A stretch of DNA of 6,779 nt, taken from NCBI RefSeq assembly GCF_003241315.1, contig NZ_QFOZ01000015.1:1-6779 (forward strand). Direction: 5' to 3'. Position 1 is the first letter of the stretch, and every line of letters starts with the position of its first letter. The position numbers and the translations under genes were made by a program. Under the pieces are notes generated by a model. The model worked only from the letters and a program-made list of their open reading frames with translations. It ran no database searches and had not been told where the DNA came from. This DNA is from Lawsonella clevelandensis (GTDB taxonomy: Bacteria; Actinomycetota; Actinomycetes; Mycobacteriales; Mycobacteriaceae). This document shows positions 1 through 5,033 of the stretch, piece after piece.

Positions 1-2
1 TG

Positions 3-206
3 TGGATCGAGGTCGACAAAAGAGGACGCCGGGAGCGCCAGATTGTGAGGTTGGGGGACAAGGGCGGCTACGACTGCGGTTTAGCCCTGGAGGACGTGCG
101 GTTGTTCCGGGATGCGTTGTCGTGGCTTGAGGATCAGGCCGGGCAGAGGTACGGCAATGCTGCCGATACAGGCCGCTTGATCGGTGTAGAAATCGATGTT
201 TGGTGA
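3..206 (+). CDS. C-terminal fragment of an unrecognised protein (5' end outside the window)
   Basis: A reading frame open from the window edge encodes about 67 residues and stops at TGA 204-206. It begins WIEVDKRGRRER and carries an amphipathic acidic stretch (LEDVRLFRDALSWLED) near its middle, then ends in GVEIDVW. The other two forward frames stop within about 140 bases, and the codon choice looks coding, so I favour a real gene whose start lies upstream. I do not recognise a family. The basic start followed by a helical segment could fit a small DNA-associated or regulatory protein, but that is a guess. It is more GC-rich than the cluster to the right and probably belongs to the older flanking chromosome. 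Confidence 0.4.
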   Translation, partial: WIEVDKRGRRERQIVRLGDKGGYDCGLALEDVRLFRDALSWLEDQAGQRYGNAADTGRLIGVEIDVW

Positions 207-290
207 AAGTCATGAGACTTAGGCATGTGAGCTTTGCGTGGGGATTGAGTTGGGGACCGTGCAGGAGTACGGGAGATACCCAGGAGCATC

Positions 291-830
291 ATGATGCCTA
301 TATATTTTTGCATTCGTGCATCGTGTGAGGACGGATCCTCTCTCCTCCTCCCCCCCGATGTTGATGTGGTCTTGGTGAGGATTACAGTGTGAGTGTCAAT
401 CTGATGGAATGGATTGATGCCCCGGATGGTCTGGGAAAGCTGACGAAGGTCGGAGCATCAGACCGTGCGGAGTAGTTTCAGGTTCCGTTATGGTTTCACG
501 GGCACCAGTGCCGTCTGCGAGCCCCCGGAACGCTTCTGTGAAGGAGCAACATGCCAGCAACAACGTTACGTAAGCTTGTATCGGAACTGGTGGTAGCGGC
601 AGATCGGTTTTGTAAACCTATCTTGCAAGCCTTGTTTGATGTAATGATCAACTACGGCCTCTTAGCTCCCAAGGGGGGATGATCCGGACGCCGACCATGC
701 TTACCACTTTATTGCACGTGAAGGCTACGTCGAACTGACGAAAGGCCATCCACGAGCATTGGATCGCAGTCTGCTGGTTTTACCTGCTTCGGGTCCGACG
801 CAGCATCTGTGCTTCTGCGGTCGCCAGTAG
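291..830 (+). pseudogene. Decayed coding-like region with in-frame stops and frameshifts
   Basis: Several short stretches look like protein-coding sequence but do not join into an intact gene. An ATG at 291, after AGGAG at 282-286, opens 33 codons ending in a hydrophobic VDVVLVRITV stretch. Its TGA overlaps a GTG start at 389 by four bases. That second frame meets TAG at 473 and TGA at 539, then restarts at ATG 551 behind AAGGAG at 541-546 for 43 codons (MPATTLRKLVSELVV...). At a run of six G (673-678) it ends in TGA; dropping one G would continue the protein through DADHAYHFIAREGYVELTKG to TAG 828-830. This pattern suits an eroded gene or genes. No family was recognised. Some of the short ORFs might be expressed, so the pseudogene call is tentative. 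Confidence 0.3.
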
Positions 831-1171
831 GACCGGAGGAGTATGATCTGTCCGGGCTTGCCAATGCGATGTGTTCGATCCCGCGCCCCTCAAAAAAGAG
901 ATAGTGCGGGTCCAGGGCTGTCGAGAATCATTGTTGATGCCTCGACAGACATCACTGTAACCGCCCGTAATCTATCGGCTGTAGCAGTTGGTCGAGCTGC
1001 AAAGTTCAATAACCATGCTGCAAAATTATTGGATTCCCCAGCGCAAACTTAAAGAAACTATTTTCCTTGTGTGTAGTAAACGTACTAGAGACTGTTTCAT
1101 GGTCCAAATCACAGATCGGATATGTCAAGACCAGATTGCCATCAATAGTGCATTGAGAGTTGATAAGATTG
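831..1171. other. Gene-poor stretch upstream of the sbnI-like gene
   Basis: No intact gene can be supported here. A 69-codon frame starting at ATG 843 ends at 1052 and has plausible codons in its second half (about 930-1049), while a different frame over about 870-955 also looks coding; together they look like further debris from the decayed region to the left. A TTG-started frame at 988-1182 overlaps the sbnI-like gene, lacks a Shine-Dalgarno site and has no recognisable motif. The promoter for the sbnI-like gene should lie in this stretch, but I see no convincing -35/-10 pair. Base composition becomes more AT-rich from about 1000 onward, marking the left edge of the cluster. Confidence 0.35.
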
Positions 1172-1813
1172 ATGAAAATTAGTAGTAGCTGTGAACGATC
1201 ATCGTATCTTCCACTAAACCAACTCATATGGCATGAAAAATGCGAAACCCTGCGTCTCAAGCATCTTACGAAATTGCTAGAGCATGAGGCCTTACGAGAA
1301 AGCATCCACGTAGCCCAAGGGTCACCCTATATCATCCTTGATGGAGCCCACAGGTGTCGAGCAGCTCTTTATTTAGGATTCGATTCCATACCGGCACATA
1401 TTGTCCCGATGACTCCAGAGCAATCCGTGTCTGGTTGGGTGCATGTCTATAACACTCGAAAATTTTCTTTCGTGCCACCATTGGTGCGTGGGGGGAATCG
1501 AGGATCAGTTATCGCCATTTTACACGATGGCGACTTGCGACAAGAAGTCCGTTCAAAGAGCGACTTAGCTTCAGATCTATTTTATGCTTACTGGGATCTT
1601 GCGGGGCTCTTGAGAAGACTTGATTATCGACGTTTAGCGAATGTACCCACTCAAGGACAGTTTGTGGAATGGGTTCTTCCTCCGTGGGGGGTTATAGCCG
1701 AGATAGCTACTAATTACGGGCCGCTACCAGCAGGTATAACTCGTTTTGGATCAGTTTTTTCGAAAAAATGCCCACGATGCATTGCTGAGTACGAAGAAGC
1801 CTATCATGGGTGA
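1172..1813 (+). CDS. sbnI: SbnI-like free L-serine kinase (ParB/Srx fold), C-terminus apparently frameshifted
   Basis: Probable ATP-dependent kinase making O-phospho-L-serine, the substrate of SbnA, in the cytoplasm. The 213-residue frame shows the SbnI/SerK version of the ParB/sulfiredoxin fold: a WHEKCETLRL segment whose Glu22 aligns, from memory of the S. aureus protein, with catalytic Glu20 of SbnI; the DGAHR motif at residues 57-61; and the late PAGITRF motif, matching PAGVTRF in SbnI. DNA-binding ParB is the alternative, but there is no ParA partner or helix-turn-helix, and sbnA and sbnB lie downstream. ATG 1172 is preferred; TTG 1160 in the same frame is possible, and neither has a good ribosome site. 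After PAGITRF the frame runs into 20-odd unrelated residues and stops at TGA 1811-1813, while SbnI-like sequence resumes in the next frame. Correcting one base gives 254 residues, the length I recall for SbnI. Confidence 0.75.
   Translation: MKISSSCERSSYLPLNQLIWHEKCETLRLKHLTKLLEHEALRESIHVAQGSPYIILDGAHRCRAALYLGFDSIPAHIVPMTPEQSVSGWVHVYNTRKFSFVPPLVRGGNRGSVIAILHDGDLRQEVRSKSDLASDLFYAYWDLAGLLRRLDYRRLANVPTQGQFVEWVLPPWGVIAEIATNYGPLPAGITRFGSVFSKKCPRCIAEYEEAYHG
1755..1768 (+). other. Likely frameshift site: T6 and A6 homopolymers in the sbnI-like gene
   Basis: TTTTTT (1755-1760) and AAAAAA (1763-1768) lie two bases apart, just after the PAGITRF motif. The SbnI-like reading is in one frame before them and resumes one base later in the frame behind them. 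One surplus base in either run would explain this. The cause could be a sequencing or assembly indel, a true mutation, phase variation, or transcriptional slippage that restores some full-length protein. Confidence 0.5.
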
Positions 1814-1937
1814 CCCATTACTTGATAGTGATGAGGAAGTGAATGCCCTAGCGGCCTTGAAGAAGATTATTGAGATTCAATATTTCATGGTGAACCATAT
1901 GACATCTACTAATTCTCTTTCTCGAGGTGGCTTGTAA
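1806..1937 (+). CDS. Out-of-frame C-terminal segment of the SbnI-like kinase, or a coupled 43-residue small ORF
   Basis: An ATG at 1806 overlaps the TGA of the preceding frame (ATGGGTGA) and opens 43 codons to TAA 1935-1937. The product contains LLDSDEEVNALAALKKII, which resembles the acidic-then-helical C-terminal region of SbnI (LKQDDDVEQLRNWKQFL, recalled from the S. aureus protein). The frame is also open upstream of this ATG through the homopolymer site, so the simplest reading is the displaced tail of the kinase. The overlap would also allow coupled translation as a separate polypeptide that might complement the truncated kinase. No independent family was recognised. Confidence 0.45.
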   Translation: MGDPLLDSDEEVNALAALKKIIEIQYFMVNHMTSTNSLSRGGL

Positions 1938-1959
1938 TTATAGTAATTACAAAATTTTT
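1932..1959 (+). terminator. AT-rich hairpin with T tract after the sbnI-like gene
   Basis: TTGTAATTA (1932-1940) and TAATTACAA (1944-1952) form a perfect 9-base-pair inverted repeat with a 3-base loop, followed by five T at 1955-1959. It overlaps the stop codon of the displaced kinase tail and sits between convergent genes. The stem has only two G-C pairs in effect, so termination may be weak. No matching T tract exists for the opposite strand. Confidence 0.4.
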
Positions 1960-2688
1960 CTAGTTAAGATTAGGCAACCACTGAAGCTGCTCTTGAGGTT
2001 CTTCCGAACAGTGAGATGGTGGCAATCCATCCAATAATTCTTGCCCGCTGACGCAAGAGATGACGACTCCCTCGCCGTGACCACAGACAGAGATCACATG
2101 CGAGCTATCGGCATCGCACCAACTATAAAACTGAATACCGTCTGTCATCCCTTCAGCTGGCGACAGTAAAGTTTGATCTATTACTGAGAAAGAATCTAAC
2201 GGAACAGTGAGCCCCAGTCCCAGATATTTGAGGTATGCCTCCTTCCGCGTCCAGATCATTGCTCGAGCGATAGAGAGGGGAGCCGTGGTGGTCGTTTGCA
2301 AGGTCTCCACTTCTTCCACTGAAAAATCTTCCGAAACCGCCGCTAAACCTGGCTCAGTGACTGTTTCGACGTCTACGCCAACAGGATATGAGCTTGTGGC
2401 ACAGACAATCCAGCTTCCAGCGTGCGACAAGTTGAACTTAGGACCACCACAGTTCGCTAGTAACGGCTTCCCGAAAGCGTTCTTCGATATCTCTGACTGT
2501 ACTGGAACCTTATAATCAAGCTCTAATGAGTAGGATCGGAGTTCGTCAGCTATGAGGCAGCGCAAGCAGTCATCTATTCGCACGTATCGTCGTGCTCTAT
2601 CTCGTCGTTCAGGAGTAGCTCTTTCCATCAGCTGCGGCAAGGCACTCTTGGGGAATGTATCGAGTGACACACAAGAGATGCAGATCAA
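1960..2688 (-). CDS. Sfp-type 4'-phosphopantetheinyl transferase
   Basis: Transfers the phosphopantetheine arm of coenzyme A to the conserved serine of carrier domains, converting apo to holo NRPS. The 242-residue protein has the usual Sfp-family length. Visible motifs are an Arg-rich RRDRARRYVRIDD region at residues 28-40, NLSHAG at 86-91, GVDVE at 104-108 and WTRKEAYLK at 146-154. Asp106, Glu108 and Glu150 are the expected metal and catalytic residues, all present. The start is TTG at 2688, backed by GGAAGGGAG about nine bases upstream on the minus strand; no better ATG precedes the conserved region. It converges on the sbnI-like gene and diverges from sbnA, so it is transcribed apart from the biosynthetic operon while lying inside the cluster. 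The obvious client is the carrier domain encoded at the right end of the window. Confidence 0.92.
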   Translation of the reverse strand: MICISCVSLDTFPKSALPQLMERATPERRDRARRYVRIDDCLRCLIADELRSYSLELDYKVPVQSEISKNAFGKPLLANCGGPKFNLSHAGSWIVCATSSYPVGVDVETVTEPGLAAVSEDFSVEEVETLQTTTTAPLSIARAMIWTRKEAYLKYLGLGLTVPLDSFSVIDQTLLSPAEGMTDGIQFYSWCDADSSHVISVCGHGEGVVISCVSGQELLDGLPPSHCSEEPQEQLQWLPNLN

Positions 2689-2907
2689 TTTTTGATTCTC
2701 CCTTCCAATGTGGTCCTACAAGGAGGTACACTAACTCATGAAGTAGGTGCCAAGTTACTTCAGCGTGCATCACTGGGGAGGTCGCGCATATATGTTGCTG
2801 TATCTGCTATTTTATCAACGCCGTTCGTAGGAAGCATCAGCATGATTGAGATCCTTAACGTCTTGCCTAAACCTCTTCCAATGACGCCTATAGTCTGCAC
2901 AAGACTC

Positions 2908-2937
2908 TTCACTATGAATTTGCTTTCATGCTATGAA
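2908..2937 (+). promoter_or_regulatory. Candidate promoter for sbnA-sbnB-NRPS
   Basis: TTCACT (2908-2913) is followed after 18 bases by TATGAA (2932-2937), which carries an extended -10 TG one base before it (2929-2930). It would start transcription near 2944 and leave a short leader of roughly 28 bases before sbnA. The match to the vegetative consensus is moderate. Confidence 0.35.
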
Positions 2938-2959
2938 AAAATCCAATGCCATGCGCTGT

Positions 2960-2964
2960 AGGGG
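2960..2964 (+). promoter_or_regulatory. Ribosome binding site of sbnA
   Basis: AGGGG lies seven bases before ATG 2972 and supports this start over other nearby codons. Confidence 0.6.
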
Positions 2965-2971
2965 AAAATAA

Positions 2972-3973
2972 ATGATTGCAGGATCTATTGAAGAACTAGA
3001 TGAAAATGCTCAATTTGTTCGCATAAAAAATTCATTTCCTAAGCATGATGTTTACGTAAAGTTAGAAGGCTTAAACACTGCTGGTTCCGTGAAGCTCAAG
3101 ACGGCTATCGCGCTCGTCGATAGCTTAGAAGAGCTGCATGGTCTTCAGCCAGGAGGGTGGGTGATAGAGTCCTCTTCTGGGAGTTTAGGTATAGCACTTT
3201 CTGCTGTATGTGCGCGCCGAGGATACAAATTAACAATCGTTACAGATCTGAATGCAAATGCAAGGTCGATTGCGCATATGCGTGCTCTGGGAGCGGAAGT
3301 AGAAATTGTTCAATCGCTGGATACAGCGGGCGGATTTCTTGGGACGCGACTTGCTAGGGTTCGTGAGTTAGTAGAGATGCCAGGTGGGCCGTTATGGACA
3401 AATCAGTACGAAAATCCAGCCAATCCTGAGGTTCATTCAAGAAAAACATATAAAGCGATTGTTGAAGAATTAGGCGATCCTGATTACCTATTTGTAGGTG
3501 CTGGTACCACAGGCACGCTGATGGGTGTATATAGGGCTGTCATGAAGCGTGGTTCATGCACCAAAGTGTGTGCTATTGATAGCACTGGTTCAGTGACTTT
3601 CGGAGGATTTCCTTCGCGGCGGTATATTCCTGGCTTAGGCGCTAGTATAAAACCGCCAATCTTTGACGAAAAATTGCCTATAAAAAGGTATTATATTGAT
3701 GAAATTGATACCGTGAGACAGTGCCGACGCATTGCGCAGGCTGAGGGATTTTTACCGGGTGGATCGACTGGAACCGTGCTAGCAGCATTTGATGCTCTTC
3801 GAGATAAAATTCCCGAGGAAAGCCGCGTTGTCGTTATTTCTCCTGATCTTGGAGAAAGATACCTAGATGGAGTATATGACGACGATTGGGTTATGGAAAA
3901 ATTTGGAGAATCAGCATTTAACTATGCTATTCGTCCAGTTGCGCACGAGGTGAAAGAAATGGGAGGCATTTAA
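2972..3973 (+). CDS. sbnA: SbnA-type PLP-dependent ACEGA synthase (Dap biosynthesis)
   Basis: Cysteine-synthase-fold enzyme that, in the staphyloferrin B pathway, joins O-phospho-L-serine with L-glutamate to give ACEGA, the precursor of L-Dap. The 333-residue length matches the family. NTAGSVKLKTA at residues 35-45 carries the Schiff-base lysine, Lys41; SSSGSLG (67-73) is the substrate-carboxylate loop; GAGTTGTLMG (176-185) is the phosphate-binding loop; RRYIPGLGAS (216-225) is a segment typical of SbnA rather than of CysK; and GGSTG (263-267) places Ser265 at the pyridine nitrogen. It is first in a rightward operon and directly abuts sbnB. Plain cysteine synthase or cystathionine beta-synthase is the alternative, but the sbnB neighbour and the YIPGLG segment argue for the Dap role. 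Confidence 0.92.
   Translation: MIAGSIEELDENAQFVRIKNSFPKHDVYVKLEGLNTAGSVKLKTAIALVDSLEELHGLQPGGWVIESSSGSLGIALSAVCARRGYKLTIVTDLNANARSIAHMRALGAEVEIVQSLDTAGGFLGTRLARVRELVEMPGGPLWTNQYENPANPEVHSRKTYKAIVEELGDPDYLFVGAGTTGTLMGVYRAVMKRGSCTKVCAIDSTGSVTFGGFPSRRYIPGLGASIKPPIFDEKLPIKRYYIDEIDTVRQCRRIAQAEGFLPGGSTGTVLAAFDALRDKIPEESRVVVISPDLGERYLDGVYDDDWVMEKFGESAFNYAIRPVAHEVKEMGGI
3961..3966 (+). promoter_or_regulatory. Ribosome binding site of sbnB inside the end of sbnA
   Basis: GGGAGG lies within the last codons of sbnA, seven bases before the sbnB ATG at 3974. With the TAA-ATG junction having no gap, it indicates coupled translation of the two enzymes. Confidence 0.65.
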
Positions 3974-4963
3974 ATGACGGAATACAGTGAGATGCTAGTT
4001 ATAGACGCCAAACTTTCCGAAGAATTTTTAAAGGGAAGGGAGTCGTTTCTCATTGATCTTGTTGAACGTGTTTACCGAGCACACCATGCCGGAAATACTG
4101 TATGCCCTGATAGTTATTTTCTCCGGTTCCCAGGAGCTCCACGAGATCGCATAATTGCGTTGCCATCTTATATTAACGATCAAGCTTGTGTGTCAGGTAT
4201 TAAATGGATTTCTAGTTTTCCTGAAAATGTTGATCATGGGCTACAAAGAGCTTCAGCAGTCATCGTGCTAAATAACCCAGATAACGGCTATGCTTATGCT
4301 TTCATTGAGGCCAGCCGTATTAGTGCGGCTCGTACAGCTGCCTCGGCTGCGCTTGCAGTTCGAGTTCTTCACGATGCTCCTACGAGTATCGGTGTAGTAG
4401 GCAGTGGCCCTATTGCACAGACAACTTTACATTTTGTTAAGTCGCTATATACGGCAGCAGTTCCGGTGAAAATTCATGATTTGAATAGTGAATTAGTCGC
4501 ACGTATGGTTACTCGGCGTGGTCCCGAGTGTTCGGTAGTCAGTTTAGAAGAGGCTCTTGGCTGTGATCTCGTGCTATTAGCTACCAACGCTGGAACTCCT
4601 TATGTGCCGATGAGTGTACGTTTCCAGCCGAACCAGCTCATCCTTAATATCTCGCTTCGTGATTTACACCCAGAGAGCATTAAAACGGCTAATAACGTGT
4701 TTGATGATGTTGAACATTGTCTGAAGGCAAACACTACTCCCCACCTCCTTGAACAGTTGAACGGAAATCGGGATTTTGTCACAGGAACGCTGGCCGAATT
4801 TATCTGCTCTGAGAAGCAACTTGACCCTGATCGCCCAACCGTATTTTCTCCGTTTGGTTTGGGAATTTTGGACCTTGCTGTTGCTCAAAGCTTGTACGAG
4901 CACGTTCAAGCATCAGGCGGTGGATTACGTGTTCCAGACTTTCACGGAGACATGAAGCGGTGA
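3974..4963 (+). CDS. sbnB: SbnB-type N-(2-amino-2-carboxyethyl)-L-glutamate dehydrogenase (Dap biosynthesis)
   Basis: NAD-dependent member of the ornithine cyclodeaminase/mu-crystallin family that oxidatively hydrolyses ACEGA to L-Dap and 2-oxoglutarate. The 329-residue protein has the usual length. GIKW at residues 75-78 holds the conserved substrate-binding lysine, Lys77; SAARTAA (117-123) is the family's conserved Arg-containing helix; GVVGSGPIAQ (140-149) is the Rossmann nucleotide loop, with Asp169 about 20 residues beyond the loop as the likely ribose ligand. ATG 3974 follows the sbnA stop with no gap. Ornithine cyclodeaminase or alanine dehydrogenase of the same family is possible from motifs alone, but the pairing with sbnA makes the Dap role strong. 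Confidence 0.92.
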   Translation: MTEYSEMLVIDAKLSEEFLKGRESFLIDLVERVYRAHHAGNTVCPDSYFLRFPGAPRDRIIALPSYINDQACVSGIKWISSFPENVDHGLQRASAVIVLNNPDNGYAYAFIEASRISAARTAASAALAVRVLHDAPTSIGVVGSGPIAQTTLHFVKSLYTAAVPVKIHDLNSELVARMVTRRGPECSVVSLEEALGCDLVLLATNAGTPYVPMSVRFQPNQLILNISLRDLHPESIKTANNVFDDVEHCLKANTTPHLLEQLNGNRDFVTGTLAEFICSEKQLDPDRPTVFSPFGLGILDLAVAQSLYEHVQASGGGLRVPDFHGDMKR

Positions 4964-5033
4964 ATGCAGAGTGATAAATCTTACCAAGAGTCTTGAAAAA
5001 AATGGGTTGGGCTTGTTTGTGACCGGAAGTGCG
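4964..5033 (+). other. Junction between sbnB and the NRPS gene
   Basis: These 70 bases would be untranslated if the NRPS starts at ATG 5034. The NRPS frame stays open back to 4956, with alternative starts GTG 4971, TTG 5007, TTG 5013 and GTG 5019, none with a clear Shine-Dalgarno site. A 10-codon frame begins at ATG 4964 right after the sbnB stop (MQSDKSYQES) and seems incidental. No hairpin or terminator is visible, so sbnA, sbnB and the NRPS gene most likely share one transcript. Confidence 0.5.

Larger units (their letters stand above)
2689..2971. other. Divergent intergenic region between the transferase gene and sbnA
   Basis: This AT-rich stretch should hold the promoters for the transferase (leftward) and for sbnAB-NRPS (rightward). 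An 89-codon TTG-started frame (2692-2961) crosses it but has no motif, so I do not call it a gene. Two strong ribosome-site-like sequences precede tiny ORFs: AAGGAGG at 2720-2726 before ATG-AAG-TAG at 2738-2746, and GGGGAGG at 2775-2781 before a 12-codon frame (MLLYLLFYQRRS) from ATG 2792. For leftward transcription, TTGATA at 2818-2813 and CATATA at 2794-2789, 18 bases apart, form a weak promoter candidate. No convincing iron-regulator box (Fur or DtxR type) was found. Confidence 0.4.

Noticed and set aside
326..340. GAGGA/TCCTC inverted repeat followed by a pyrimidine run
   Set aside because: The five-base stem is followed by C-rich rather than T-rich sequence, so it does not make a credible terminator.
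512..526. Short FHGHQC-like reading reminiscent of FmdE-type metal-binding proteins
   Set aside because: It lies between two in-frame stops and nothing around it matches the family.
988..1182. 64-codon frame overlapping the start of the sbnI-like gene
   Set aside because: TTG start without a Shine-Dalgarno site, and no recognisable sequence features.
1006..1305. 99-codon frame on the minus strand
   Set aside because: It lies antisense to the start of the sbnI-like gene, has no family motif and no credible ribosome site.
2207..2515. 102-codon plus-strand frame
   Set aside because: It is antisense to the phosphopantetheinyl transferase, whose motifs are clear.
2866..2876. GCCTAAACC-like half site resembling a DtxR/IdeR iron box
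   Set aside because: Only one half resembles the consensus and the other half does not match, so iron control is not supported.
2692..2961. 89-codon TTG-started frame in the divergent region
   Set aside because: No ribosome site before the TTG, no motif, and it fills a region that must hold promoters.
4600..4909. Two minus-strand frames inside sbnB
   Set aside because: Both are antisense shadows of a well-supported gene.
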